Shown here: positions 21,882 through 33,291 of the stretch, one piece after another | Numbering within the stretch: position 1 is the first letter of the stretch | Layout of the letters: every line of letters starts with the position of its first letter | From: Hyphodiscus hymeniophilus | Taxonomy: Eukaryota; Ascomycota; Leotiomycetes; Helotiales; Hyphodiscaceae | Direction: 5' to 3' | NCBI GenBank assembly: GCA_016508695.1 | Contig: VNKQ01000004.1 | Coordinates: forward strand, 2,294,001-2,358,000 | Length of the DNA stretch: 64,000 bases | The notes under the pieces: generated by a model | Databases searched by the model: none | Told to the model about the DNA's origin: nothing | What the model saw: the letters and a program-made list of their open reading frames with translations, nothing else | Program-made: the position numbers and the translations under genes

Positions 21882-24488
21882 TCAATACCGGCTTCTCGAG
21901 CCACCCCTCAGATTCTCCTTCCAAAGACAACAAACACTCTTACTTTCGCACCACTTTTTGACTTCTTTCGGATCCACTTCTCCATCCCACCCAGCTTTCT
22001 CAAGAGCACCAGTATTGAGCCATACAGTCAAGTCTTCTATAATAATAGGATCATAGAGTAGCATTTTTTCATACCAGCTCGGACTCGACGGATCTGTGGC
22101 GGGCGGCGTAGTTTTAACGGCAGCAGTAATATACTTGAAGAGACGAATCTGTGAGGTCGTTGGGGATAGCTCTCGACTGTCAACACTTGCGGATGAGGAA
22201 AGTTGTAGCGGTAGCGGCGGTGTTCCTATTTGGGATGGATGGCGTCGAGGAGGAGACGGAGTTTGAGCCACATCGGAATCTGATATTTCATCAAGCGCTT
22301 CTGCTTTCTTCTGAGTTTTCCTGGCCCTAGACAATGCGTTGGCTAAGGACGCAGTCTTCGTCTTCCGTTTTGGGGATGGAGTAGCGTCGTTATCTTTCCT
22401 CGGCCTACCTCGTGGGCGTTTTGGAGACGTAATTTGAGGTTGGCTTGATGGTGGCAACACGGATGCCAACTTTTTGGGAGAAGAAACTGGCAAATTAGTA
22501 GCCAGATTGCCCAAAGCCGAACGCTGTTGTTTAGCATCCCAGCATTTCTCAAGCAAAGCAATCATCTGATCTCTGCTTTTGATTGGCTTGAAATGATAAG
22601 ATGCTATTTCTTTTGCTAACTGGACCATCGTGTATGCCGAAAACTCTGGCCTTTTGGAAGATTTGCTTCGACCAGAGTTCTTTTCCTTACTTGCATGCGC
22701 TTTGGTAGGCTTTTTCAGAGATACGACATTGTTCTGCACTGACGGTTCAGCAGGCGAATCGGAGTTCTCAATATTCTTCAGCGGACTGCTCAAGAGTTCT
22801 AGTCTAATAGCTGCCTCCACAGGACCAACATGCTTCGAGCTTTCTTCGATGCTTTCGGTGCCGATCGGCGTTTCAACCGGGTCCTGAACAGGGTCTTCAT
22901 CATCGTCCTTGCGAGGATGAGAAGATTCACCATCCAGCGACGCTGCTGTGTGAAGCTGCTTCTGCATTGCTGGTGAACCTACCACGTCAGCCATCTCGAC
23001 GTCCAAAAGCTGTCCAGTTCCGTCCCGAGCGGCGGCAGACCAAAGACTGCGTTTCATTGATGGAAGGACTTTGCTCTTGCCCTCAAGAAGAACCGGAGAA
23101 GTAAAGGGGTCGTCTCTGTCTAATTCGTTCGAAGCTTGCATAGCAGCATGTATGTCCCGTAGAAAGCCAGGCGATTCTTCTCTTGCCAATTGACTCGATG
23201 TACCAAACACAAAGTCTTGGTTGCCAACTTGTTTCAATGCCGACTCCGGCGAAAGTAAAATCGGTGCTTCTGCTGTTCCTTTCCCACGTTTGACAGGACT
23301 TTTGGATCTTGCCTTTGATGGAATCTTGAATCCGTCGCTGGTTACCCTATCGGTCGCATCCAAAGAGAAGTATTGCATTAAAGGTGGTTGTTTCCCATAC
23401 ATATTTTCTTCCTCGGCGTATGCAGAAGTGGCTTGTTCCGTGATCGTTTTAGGTCGCTTTTTAGGAGCCTTCGGTTTGGGAGCCTTGGTTAGAGCAGATC
23501 CGTTTGTCTTGACCAATTCAATGAGTTTTCGCTTCCTCGTTCCTCCTTCCTCTAGTAAAATTTTATCCGTCGCGCGGTCATCAAGCTTGCTGAACCCAAA
23601 GCTGCCAAGCAAATCCTGGAAACCATTGTCCTTCTCCTCCGAGGATTTTAGGTCCCCCAAAAAAGGGTTTGCTTCTAATAGGTCGGCGGGACCGGGTGTT
23701 GTAAGAGAAGGAGGCTTGATCGGTAGCGGTGGGGGAGTCCAATTGGTGCGTCTCCTTACAGCCTCAGCTAGACCATAGTCCAAGGAACCGGCAACTGGAT
23801 CGATTTCTGTCGTACCATGGTTGTCCTGGGACTTAACATGATGGCCCTCCTCTGTCGATATTAATACCTTCGTTACTTGGGCGTTTGGTAGCTTCGTCTG
23901 ATTATCTCCATCTGATTTCTTGGGCTTGGGCTTTCGTGCTGCTTTTCCTTTTGATGTAACGTCACCCGTTCCGAGCTTCTTCGCTCTCGACTTACTTGGC
24001 GCCTTTGTCTTTACTGCACCATGTTCTCGCATTTCTTCGTCCACCTCCTTCATCGGTGCTTTGCGTGGCTTCTTCGCTGCTGCACCATCGGTTGCCGCAT
24101 TGTCCTTCCTGGTTGTCTTTTGAGGCTTCCTTGCTACTTTCCCTTCTGCGCCGCTCTTATTACCCACGCTAGGTTTTCGTGACTGATTCCTTGCAGAGCT
24201 CTTATTTCTGCTTGCTTGTAGCGTACCGTCGTCCTCTGGACCCGATTGTAATGATCGAATTATATCCACGACATGCAGACTGTCTGACTGCAAAAGACTC
24301 GATGCGCTGGTGAACGAAGCGATCGCATTCTGAGGAATTGGGCTAGCTCGACTCCCCGTGCGGAAGACTGGAATCTTTTTTGCAAAAACCTCATTCGGCG
24401 ATGGAAGGACTGGAGAGGACGACATGCCATAGGTAGTGAAGGCTTTTGGCGGAGATGAAGAAATGATGAGGAATTCTTTTGATGCCAT
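21882..24488 (-). CDS. SLX4: Structure-specific endonuclease subunit SLX4
   Basis: Single uninterrupted exon of 868 residues, ATG 24488. SLX4 is the scaffold that binds and activates the SLX1 nuclease, which cuts branched DNA such as 5' flaps and Holliday junctions in the nucleus. The N-terminus starts with a short conserved block (EFLIISSSPP) and a long disordered region rich in Ser, Pro and Lys, including several Lys-rich stretches. A SAP-like helix pair (FSAYTMVQLAKEIASYHFKPIKSRDQMIALLEKCWD) lies at about residues 635-670, an AT-hook (PKRPRGRPRK) at about 700, and the SLX1-binding conserved C-terminal domain at 783-868 (LFKYITAAVK, IEDLTVWLNTGAL, VKKWCESKSVCCLWKENLRGG). Domain order and length fit ascomycete SLX4. 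It is divergently transcribed from the eS21 gene with 283 bp between start codons. Confidence 0.93.
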   Translation of the reverse strand: MASKEFLIISSSPPKAFTTYGMSSSPVLPSPNEVFAKKIPVFRTGSRASPIPQNAIASFTSASSLLQSDSLHVVDIIRSLQSGPEDDGTLQASRNKSSARNQSRKPSVGNKSGAEGKVARKPQKTTRKDNAATDGAAAKKPRKAPMKEVDEEMREHGAVKTKAPSKSRAKKLGTGDVTSKGKAARKPKPKKSDGDNQTKLPNAQVTKVLISTEEGHHVKSQDNHGTTEIDPVAGSLDYGLAEAVRRRTNWTPPPLPIKPPSLTTPGPADLLEANPFLGDLKSSEEKDNGFQDLLGSFGFSKLDDRATDKILLEEGGTRKRKLIELVKTNGSALTKAPKPKAPKKRPKTITEQATSAYAEEENMYGKQPPLMQYFSLDATDRVTSDGFKIPSKARSKSPVKRGKGTAEAPILLSPESALKQVGNQDFVFGTSSQLAREESPGFLRDIHAAMQASNELDRDDPFTSPVLLEGKSKVLPSMKRSLWSAAARDGTGQLLDVEMADVVGSPAMQKQLHTAASLDGESSHPRKDDDEDPVQDPVETPIGTESIEESSKHVGPVEAAIRLELLSSPLKNIENSDSPAEPSVQNNVVSLKKPTKAHASKEKNSGRSKSSKRPEFSAYTMVQLAKEIASYHFKPIKSRDQMIALLEKCWDAKQQRSALGNLATNLPVSSPKKLASVLPPSSQPQITSPKRPRGRPRKDNDATPSPKRKTKTASLANALSRARKTQKKAEALDEISDSDVAQTPSPPRRHPSQIGTPPLPLQLSSSASVDSRELSPTTSQIRLFKYITAAVKTTPPATDPSSPSWYEKMLLYDPIIIEDLTVWLNTGALEKAGWDGEVDPKEVKKWCESKSVCCLWKENLRGGSRSRY

Positions 24489-24771
24489 TTTCAGCGAAGT
24501 TGAAAAGACTTTGCGCCAGGCGCAAGTCGATAGGAGAGGAAGTAACGACAGCGTTAATACTTTCTGCTGCTCACATTGGGAAGGGAGATTCGAACAAATT
24601 GAAGTGCTGTTTACATCACGACTTCGCGCCTGGGCACGTGATATTTATCAACAAGGATTATTTTAGCGGCTCGCTTCTTCCTCCCACAAATTCTAAGAAA
24701 TCAAAACCGACTTCAAGCACTCTTCAATCAATACAGTCACCTCACGTCAACCGTCAACAAAGACCGCAATC
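24489..24771. promoter_or_regulatory. Shared divergent promoter of SLX4 and eS21
   Basis: Only 283 bp separate the two start codons. A CACGTG E-box lies at 24635-24640, and pyrimidine-rich tracts with the CTCACGTCAACCGTCAACAA segment immediately precede the eS21 ATG, as is usual for fungal ribosomal protein genes. Functional assignment of the E-box is inference. Confidence 0.6.
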
Positions 24772-25116
24772 ATGGAGAATGACAAGGGAGAACTCGTGGA
24801 CCTGTACGTAATCGCAGAAACCTCATGCGACTTTTGGAATCACCTATGATATGCATGGTAGCTGATTTTCAATCTCTCCAGTTACGTCCCCCGCAAGTGC
24901 AGCGCAACCAACCGCATCATCAAAGCCAAGGACCACGCATCTGTCCAGATCTCCGTTGGAAAGGTTGATGAGAACGGTCGGTTCACAGGCGAGAGCCAAG
25001 TCTATGCCCTCTGCGGCTTCGTACGAGCAATGGGGGAGAGTGACGATTCCTTGAACCGATTGGCACAACGAGATGGTCTATTGAAGAGCGTATGGAGCGG
25101 AAGCCTGCAAAGATAA
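24772..25116 (+). CDS. RPS21: 40S ribosomal protein eS21
   Basis: Two exons, 24772-24803 and 24882-25116, 88 residues. The 78-nt intron (GTACGT...CTCCAG) falls after MENDKGELVDL, close to the start as in many ribosomal protein genes. The protein matches the eS21 family end to end: YVPRKCSATNRIIKAKDHAS, VQISVGKVDENGRF, YALCGFVRAMGESDDSLNRLAQRDG and a C-terminal LLKSVW. eS21 is a late-joining small-subunit protein needed for 18S rRNA maturation. The last few residues (SGSLQR) vary between species. The gene is complete and apparently functional. Confidence 0.96.
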
Positions 25117-26710
25117 AGGGCATACTTGGGAGTTTCTTGAGGTATGGTCTCTGCTCGCCCACAAGCGGGGCTTGTGCTAATTAAGGCTCAGATTTGCTGT
25201 TTGGGCTGGCATGGGTCGGAGAATGGGAGATCAAGCATATGCGGTGGAGGAAATGGGCTTATTTGGCATATTGCTGAGATAGGCACCTCTTCATTGAGCA
25301 ATCGACTACCTTTCCAATCTACGAGTGTCCTATGTTTGAGTGATATATGGGTTCTAGATTCTTGGACCCGGCTCTTCGAAACTCCTCTTACTCACTCCAG
25401 GGTGACCCTTTGTTCGAGGAGTCAGATTGCTATTTCGATAGCTTTGCAGCCGCATATCGATCCAATCTAGCCTTCTGAAGAGCTGTGACGTTAGAGCATC
25501 TCGTCAGAGCACAGATACGGGCCGGACATACTGAAGGAATCAAGTGATAGCCTGGGGAGCGTCATCAAGTGGTAGACGGAACTTTTGATCGACGAATTGG
25601 ATAAATTCTGTGGCTATCTTTAAAGGGGTACAGTATCGACAATCCCAGGACCGAGGTCATTGACAGTGCTATAAAGGCTATATGTTACGAGGCGAGAAAA
25701 GTCTTCGTACGCGATGCTGAACAGAAACAAGCGATCTGCTGTGGTGGCCAGATTATTTTCGAGGTCATTGCGTCTCTCATTGGCAATAGCATGATCGCGG
25801 CAAACTTCAAATTATCATCAGAAACTCTATTACCAAACGAATGAATCCAATACCGCTTCCAGCGATCTTTTCGAAGAAGAAAGCGAGGCCGACAGCTACA
25901 ACCTGCGTCCCAGCTGCGATGTCATTTAGGTGAAACAACTCACAGGATCGTGCTAGTGGCTCCAACAAGCAGATTATGCCCGACATACTTGTACGACTCA
26001 AGAGAAGTATCTCCATGAGCGGCAGATGTTTGGATCCTTGGAAAGCTTGCCTACAACAGGTGACCGGCGTGCCTGGCCTTCGATAGCCTTTCTCACATGT
26101 CAAAGGTTCTAGATGCAGACCAGAAACCATTGGCACTTCCCAGAAAGGCAACTCAATTAGCGCCTTACTGCCTGTCACCTACGCGAGAAAGAAGCATCAC
26201 TTAAAACCCGTCCAAACATCTCATGGCTTCGGAGGAAGACTCTTCGTGTTGACACTGACACGCAGGCGGAGGATATATCTCCCAATTTCCTCAATCCCTG
26301 TCACAAAGAGTAGGCCATTGTATGGAAAGTCGGCGGCGAAAATACAACGAAGCTCTTCAAAAAAATCTCCGAGACAAATGAAGCGGATGGATATACATTT
26401 CTTGGGAGACGTTTGTATATGACACTGGTATACATATTAACACTTCCTGTTCTTGCTACACTAGCCTTGCGCCTGAGCAGTCGAGGTGGATGAGGACGTC
26501 AGGAAAGACATTGCATTTTACACCGGAAGAACACTCCTGTATATCAGGAACTCAGAAGTATATATATTCAAGGCTTCCTCATCTGGCTTTGAATTGACCA
26601 CCACTGAGCCTTTCGCATTCCCTCGGAGGAGAATCTAGTAACCTAGTCCAATAAACTCGCTAATCTCAAGCCACATCCCCGATCTCTGCACCCTGCATTA
26701 GCGCACTTCC
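25117..26710. other. Intergenic, 1.6 kb, possible relic frame at 25650-25845
   Basis: Mostly without coding character. At about 25650-25845 (plus) an open stretch reads EVIDSAIKAICYEARKVF and then QAICCGGQIIFEVIAS; it has no start and no recognised family and could be a gene fragment or chance. The final 400 bp should contain the photolyase promoter. Confidence 0.4.
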
Positions 26711-28764
26711 ATGACGTCCTCGACTCGCTGGAAACTGCACCCCTTTCACGTGGGCTGTACTTATGTTTTACTTCGAGGCAAAAATCTCCCCCGCTCTTAC
26801 AATCCCATCAATCTGTCGCAATTGATGATCAGGTTAATATTCACGAAACCTATTGCCTACGGCAGCATACTCAAGAATCCATCAACGCTCTTCGCATCCG
26901 CGTTCCACCACCACGCGAGCATCAACATGCCTCTCAAGAAAGTCATCATTGGCAATAGCAAACGGAAGATATCGCCTGAAGTCGAAACTTCCAATGGAAT
27001 TCCAAAACGATCTAGACTCAATGGCTCTTCAGATCGACTTCGCGCCCCTCATCACAGCGCCCAGGAAGCTGAAGACAACGGAATCGTCCTTCGAACCTAC
27101 TATCCCCACGAGATGTCCAATGCACGAGCATTGGCTTACAATAATGACGAGCTTCCTCGACCCATTGAACTTCTCAATTCGGCATTGTTAGAAACCCAAG
27201 CCGATCGAGCGAAAATCGCAGTCAAGAACGCGGTGGTGCATTGGTATAAGTGCGATTTGCGAACGAAAGATAATCATGCACTGCATCTTGCTAGTGAGAA
27301 GGCGAAGTCGAAAGGCGTCCCGTTGATCTGCATGTACATTGTTAGTCCTCAAGATTTCGAGGCACACTTGACTGCTCCAGTTAGAGTGGACTTCATACTG
27401 CGAACGCTGGAAGTATTAAAGGCAGATTTGGCGAAGCTGGACATCCCGCTCTATGTGGAAACTGTTGAGAAGAGGAAGAAGATTCCTCAGAGAGTCTTGG
27501 AACTCCTCGAGGAATGGGGTGCAAATCATCTGTATACGAATGTGGAGTATGAAGTTGATGAGCTGCGTCGAGAAGCGAAGCTTGTGAGAGGTTGCCTTGA
27601 GAAGGGTATTGCGATGGATGCTGTGGCAGATACATGTGTGGTCAGCCCCGGCGAACTGTCGAGTGGGAGTGGCAAACAATATGCCGTCTACTCACCTTGG
27701 TACAGGGCTTGGATGGCACATTGCAGTGGTAAGCCTAGCCTCCTGGACCTATTCGACGCTCCGCAGAAGAATCCTAGCAATGCCAGACATCAGTTCTTAA
27801 ACCTTTTCGCCAGTAGTATTCCAGAAACCCCCGAGAACAAACGGATCACTAGTGAAGAGAAGAAACGTTTTGGATCAATGTGGCCAGCAGGAGAAGATGC
27901 TGCGCATGAGCGACTGAAGAAGTTTACCAAAGACCGTATTGGCGGTTATCAAGCTCGCAGAAACTTCCCAGCAGAAATCGGAACATCCTCTCTTAGTTGT
28001 CATTTTGCATGTGGAAGCTTGAGCGCCAGGACCGCTGTCCATACTGCTCGAGAAAATAACAGTACGAAGAAGCTCGACGGCGGCGATCCAGGAATTCAAA
28101 CCTGGATAAGTGAAATTGCTTGGCGAGACTTTTATAAACATGTTCTCGCCAATTGGCCATATGTTTGGTCAGTCTAAAATGCTCGCAGAGATAAGTAATG
28201 CTGACAATCTCAAGCATGAACAAACCATTTAAACCAGAGTATACCAATATCACCTGGGAATACAACCAGGAACATTTCAGAGCCTGGTGTGAAGGTAAAA
28301 CCGGCTACCCGATCGTCGATGCTGCCATGCGCCAACTGAACCACGCTGGATGGATGCACAACAGGTGCCGCATGATCGTCGGGTCTTTCCTCGCCAAGCA
28401 TCTCCTCCTTGATTGGCGGATGGGAGAACGATACTTCATGGAGCATCTGATCGATGGTGATTTCGCCTCCAACAATGGCGGTTGGGGCTTCAGTGCATCG
28501 ACTGGCGTTGATCCTCAGCCTTATTTCAGAATCTTCAATCCGTTATTGCAGAGCGAGAAGTTCGATATTGATGGGGATTATATACGGAAGTGGGTTCCGG
28601 AGTTAGAGGGGATCAAGGGGAAGGCTATTCATGACCCTTATGATAGGGGCAATGCCAAGGAGGCTGAGAAGGCTGGGTATCCGAAGCGAATCGTGGATCA
28701 TAAGGCCAGCCGAGAGCGTTGTTTAACTCGGTACAAGGAAGGCCTTGGACGGGAGACGGCATGA
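26711..28764 (+). CDS. PHR1: DNA photolyase (class I CPD type)
   Basis: Two exons, 26711-28167 and 28215-28764. The 47-nt intron (GTCAGT, branch GCTGAC, acceptor TCAAG) restores WPYVC/MNKPFKPEYTNITW. Three in-frame starts are possible: 26711 (668 residues), 26825 (630, beginning with a good mitochondrial presequence MIRLIFTKPIAYGSI) and 26927 (595, context CAACATGCC). The N-terminal alpha/beta domain starts at VVHWYKCDLRTKDNHAL; the C-terminal FAD domain contains GIQTWISEIAWRDFYKH, GYPIVDAAMRQLNHAGWMHNRCRMI, the LLLDWRMGERYFME helix and NNGGWGFSASTGVDPQPYFRIFNP. These are the FAD-binding and tryptophan electron-transfer segments of CPD photolyases, which use blue light to split cyclobutane pyrimidine dimers. 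A basic cluster (KRSR) near the third start could be a nuclear signal, suggesting dual targeting. Such genes are usually light-induced through White Collar factors. Confidence 0.94.
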
Positions 28765-29832
28765 TGGTATTGCCGATGAACCTTTTTCTCAATTATAATT
28801 CTTCATTAATATTTAATTTAGAATATTCCCATACTCAGCCTAATTTTCTCATATCACCCACCCATCACCCCTTGTGCATTAAAATAGGTACCTACCCATC
28901 CTCCAAAGTCCAAACACGTCGTCGAACTTTCTACTTAAACGTCTGACCGACCTTCCTCGAACTTCGCCGATCAGTCTCTGATCGTCCTCCCCTCCACAAC
29001 AAACCCAGGGCGAAAAAACCCACCCATCCCATTTCCCATCGTTGGACATTCAATTCAAGTGCTATTCCACCTCCCATCTCCCACCTCCCACAAAACCGAC
29101 AGAGTGGCATTGAAAACAGTAGCAGTCCGACCGCTCACCCCATCATGTCCATTATCATTCCCCCATAAAACTCCCCAGAACCAGGTGTCAAAGCCGACTC
29201 CCGAGCACGTTCGCTTGTTGTTCACTCGTACTTAGGTCCATTCCATTCCATTCCATTCTCTACCACAGATCCACAGCTCTGCTGTGCTGTGCCTCTTTTC
29301 GTCGATCGTTAATCCTGTCTTTATAATGCATTCATACGCAAAGACTTGGGATTGGATCCGGGACCTTCGCCCTGAAACTTCCGCCGTCAGCATCGTGCGT
29401 TTCTCAAGCACCGTCCGTCAACTCTCCTCCCCTCTCCTTCATCTCGATCGTGGCGGACCCGTCACCTAGGTATGAGAAAAACCGCGCTGGGGCCGGCGAG
29501 TTTCACCTTTCGGACTGACGATGATTCCAAAGTCTCTGGTGGCTGAAAAGCACTCCAGAACGGTGAGATCGAGAACGAGGTTTCGGAATCACGGACCATG
29601 TCGGTTTTGTTATGAAGAGGGATGGGAGTGCTTAGAGTGAGAAGGGAGGAAAATCGCTTCGGAGTAGGTGGGATTGGAAGGATGTATCATGGGATCATAG
29701 GAGGAAGGTAATGAAAAGGAGCGAGGAGCACAGGTTTGTGAGATGATGTTAAATTAGACGATAATTACACTCAATCACAAACCATTGCCGGACTTTCGAT
29801 CTCGAATCCTGCGAGTCCAAAACTCCCGTTTC
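28765..29832. other. Convergent intergenic region, 1.07 kb, C-rich simple sequence
   Basis: No gene is supported. Pyrimidine-rich stretches (CTCCCATCTCCCACCTCCCA) and a (CCATT)n run at 29237-29258. It should contain the terminators of the photolyase and the cation transporter. Confidence 0.5.
29237..29258. repeat. (CCATT)n microsatellite, about 4 copies
   Basis: TCCATTCCATTCCATTCCAT is read directly from the sequence. Confidence 0.85.
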
Positions 29833-31321
29833 TCATTCGAAGTTCTCGGATGCATGACCGGTAGGGCCCCAGGTCGTGTAGTCACAGGAAATGAACGCCC
29901 TATCTACCTCCGGCAGGCCCTCGCAGCAGTACTGTAGCGTCTCGGCAATATCATGCGAGATCTCCAGCGGCGTCTTCTCGTCTAGCAGAATATCGACCTC
30001 GACCCAGACGCCATCTCCAGCATGGTACGCGCTGATGCTTTTGTACCCTTTGACCAACGGACTGAATCTCCAGGCCAGGTAGGTGAGCTTTTGAAACACC
30101 CGCTCGTCGACCACGGCGCCGGTGAGGCGGAAGACGTTCTCGAAGCAGGTGCAGCCCCAGTCGTAGATGATGAACAGGGAAAGGAGCCCGGCGCCGAGCG
30201 GATCCAACCACCAGATGTTGGCTGCGCGACCGATGGCGGGGAAGATCAAGGAGAGAGTGTTGAAGATCACATCGGTTTTGCAGTCTACTAACCATCAGTC
30301 TTGTTCTCGCCTTGGGAATTAAAAAGGAAAAGATATAACATACCTTGAGCCAAAGCCTGCACCTGCGTAGTCTTGATCCTTATACATCCAAACCAAATGA
30401 TGCCTTTCAAACCAATAGTAGCAGCCATAGCACCGATAGCAATTGGGGGTAGGGTCGCAGGCTCATGCGGACCCTTGGAGAGCAGCTTCTCCGCCGACTC
30501 CTGCAAGATCTGAATGAAGGAGATGATCATGATGACGGAAAACACCAGAATGCCCAACGGCTCCAACCTACGTCTCCCCACGGGGAACTTCTTACTCAAC
30601 CGACTCAGGCGCCAACGCACGAGCTTATGCGTCGTGTACACGATGACCGTACAGAGCAGATCGAGCGCCGAATCCACCAAGGACGCGATCAGGGACAGGG
30701 AGGACGAGTAGCCCGCTGCTATGCCTTTCGCGACCAGGAGCAGGACGTTGGCGATCACGTTTATGTTGATAGCCCATTTCGCATTCCGCCTTCCCACCCG
30801 TCTCTTCTCCTGCTCCTCGTCCGGCAAGAAGGGCTCCACGCAGCCCTGCGTATCCTGTAAACCCCCACCACCCTCGGCGATCCCATCCCCGTCATCATCG
30901 CGCGGGTCGAAGGACTCCAGGATGTCGTCGGACAGGGCCTTGACTATTGCGTTGACTTCCAGCCAGTCGTCCAAGCGCTCGTTCTGCTCTTCATAAAAGG
31001 CGCGGATTTTCTTGGACTTGATATTTTTCAGCTGCGTAATGTCAGTTTTTGCCATCTTCCATCTTCTGCTCTTCATAATAGATCGAGGTCACGGAGACAT
31101 ACCTCGTCGGTACTCTTCCGAAACTTCTCCAACTGGCTCCCATCCACGCCATCCAGCAGCTTCCTCTTGAACTCCACTCGCCTCTGATCATCCGGATCGA
31201 GCGCATCCCCGTCCCTGAAGCGGTGTTTCCGATCCTGTTGCGGTCGTCCTTCTTCGACGTCTTTTCTTAGATGAGCATCATCCTTTGCAGCACCGCCGTC
31301 GATAGCACGCTTGCCCACCAT
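29833..31321 (-). CDS. Cation diffusion facilitator, Mn-type
   Basis: Three exons on the minus strand: 31321-31103, 31031-30344 and 30284-29833, 452 residues. Introns of 71 nt (GTATGT, branch ACTGAC, acceptor CGCAG) and 59 nt (GTATGT...TTAGTAG) restore KSTDE/LKNIKSKKIRAFYEEQN and ALAQ/DCKTDVIFN. The N-terminal 155 residues are cytosolic and charged, including an acidic DPRDDDGDG stretch. Six transmembrane helices follow, then a C-terminal ZT-dimer domain (AYHAGDGVWVEVDILLDEKTPLEISHDIAE). The metal site in helix 2 is DSALD (Asp193, Asp197) and in helix 5 DVIFN. The DxxxD form, instead of the HxxxD of zinc transporters, is characteristic of manganese CDF proteins. The likely role is Mn2+/H+ exchange into the Golgi, vacuole or another endomembrane compartment. 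The gene is complete. Confidence 0.93.
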
Positions 31322-33291
31322 GGCGAATAGGGAATCTGAATTGAGGCGAAGATAGAGAGGAGAAAAACGAGACAGCAGAAAGGGAGAGTATAGTAGAATA
31401 GAAGGAATCCTTGACGCGGAAGACGCGTGCTGAATGCACTACTTGCCTTGCGAACAGGTTCTTGGGTGTATCCCGACACGGTGATGTCATTTAAACACTT
31501 TATCTTGCCAGGCCGCGTCAAGTCCTTGCGCGAGCCATAATCAAAGAATCAACCCATAAAGACCAAGATCCAACCCGTCTCCAGAATCACAATTCCACGA
31601 AAGAAGTCGAGTCAGATATACCAGATTTGGGATATCCAATTTCCGGCTGAGGTGCATGAGGATGGAGGTCAGTTTTTGGTACGTCCGCCTCGGCCTCCGC
31701 AATCGCTGGGTATTCCTAGGCGAGCTGTCACCCCCTGAGTTCTGCGGACGCCTCTTCCGCGGTGGGACCTTCCATGCCAAGCCCAATTGTATATATATAA
31801 ACTGGCATCATATCGATTGTCAAGGGACTACAGTAGTCGCGCCAGATTATTCCAATCGCATAAAGTTCGTCATTATCCCATCCCATCCCATACGACACCC
31901 AATCTCACAAGAACTCCTCTCATTCCTCACCCTCCCATCAGAGATCTTTACCCAAGCCATGAAATTTCCCAATTTCCCATTTTCCCAGAGCGGAGAGGGA
32001 TAGAGCGCATGGTGTTCGGAGTACGCGAACGCAGCGATGAATTTCCATAGCGTTACGGCATCTCTGGGGTTGACAGAGATAGCGTTGGATGAGATGCCTT
32101 TGTGGGAATGATGTCTACGTGAGCTTTGATGACAATATGGACGATTTGTCGATTCTATGATCTCTCCCTCTCTCTCTCCCCCCTCTCTCTCTCCCTCTCT
32201 CTCTCTCCCTCTCTCTCTCTCCCTCTCTCTCTCTCCCTCTCTCTCTCTCCCTCTCTCTCTCTCCCTCTCTCTCTCCCTCTCTCGCGCTCTCGTGTGAAGA
32301 GCCACGCCACGTCCTATCGCCTCGTGTGGCGTATCGCAGTCGTCGCGAAGAACAACTACGAGTTACTCATGTCACACATAGAATCCTCATTCTGCCCGGG
32401 GTGCGGGAGGAATTATAGTGAAGTCAGGGAAGCGGATACTCGGCCGAGAAACCCCGATGGATTTAGAGCGTCCAAGTTGTTTCCTTCATCAAAGACGTTT
32501 CGAGGGACGCAGACACCACTCGGCGTCGTCGATGGGACGTCAATACTCATCTGACGAATGGAAAGGTGTGGGAAGAACATGGTTTGAGGTGAAGGACCAT
32601 CTACATCCATATCTTAATGAATTGGCTAGGAGGTATCCGGATGTACACATGTGAGCACCAAACACCGCCGCTATGAGCTCTACAGGAGAGAACGCCCAAA
32701 TGCTACAACATACATACAGAACCCCCTCTCCCTGATGCAAGGTCTGGAGCAAATAATTTTTGTGCCTTTCGATACGACGAATGGATCATGCCGGAAGGGG
32801 CATGGGTGACAAAAATTCCTCTAACGCTGCTGTTGGGTGTCATGAAAGGTTTCGTTGACGGAATTGTTGTTCGAGGATAGGCCTGCTGGTGATTTCAGGC
32901 TCGTCGTGGAGACGGTCTGCCGTTTCAAACAGGAGCGTATCTATCTGCATTGCGAGGTTCGATTCTTTTTCCGCAGGGCATTTCCAATGCGTTCGTTTTG
33001 CAGCTGATCCCCACTCACACAGCATCAACTTTCAGTTCTGCTCATCCTGTATCCTCTTTTCAGCCGCGACAGCCTTGTCTTCCTCAGCCTTTCGTCCCTC
33101 CTCCGCTTTCCTCACAGCCCAGCCATTTTCTCCTCGGTAGCAAAAACCTTATGTGGCGCTGCCTTCCTAGCCACATGCATTTCAGAATCCGTTGGAGGCT
33201 AAACGCTCTCTACCGGTGTTACGGCTTGCCCGGAGTCTGTTGTGGTGTCAGTGGTTGAGGTCTTCTGGATTTCGGATTGGGGGTTAATCAC
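31322..33291. other. Intergenic, 2 kb, with CT-rich minisatellite
   Basis: The promoter of the cation transporter lies at the left. Frames near 32126-32554 and 31847-32305 exist only because the CT repeat has no stops. Immediately downstream of the LicD gene (about 33140-33000, minus strand) a Glu/Ala/Lys-rich stretch (AEEGRKAEEDKAVAAEKR) resembles a coiled coil but lies in a broken frame; it may be a lost C-terminal extension. Confidence 0.45.
32161..32283. repeat. CT-rich minisatellite (about 14-bp unit of CCCTCTCTCTCTCT)
   Basis: About 120 bp of pure pyrimidine with regularly spaced CCC every 12-14 bases, about eight to nine units. One strand is all C/T, the other all G/A. Confidence 0.95.

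Noticed and set aside
25807..26178. 123-codon minus-strand frame
   Set aside because: No motif, no start context and no coding character compared with neighbours.
31847..32554. Two frames made of RE or SL repeats
   Set aside because: They are translations of the CT minisatellite, which lacks stops in every phase.
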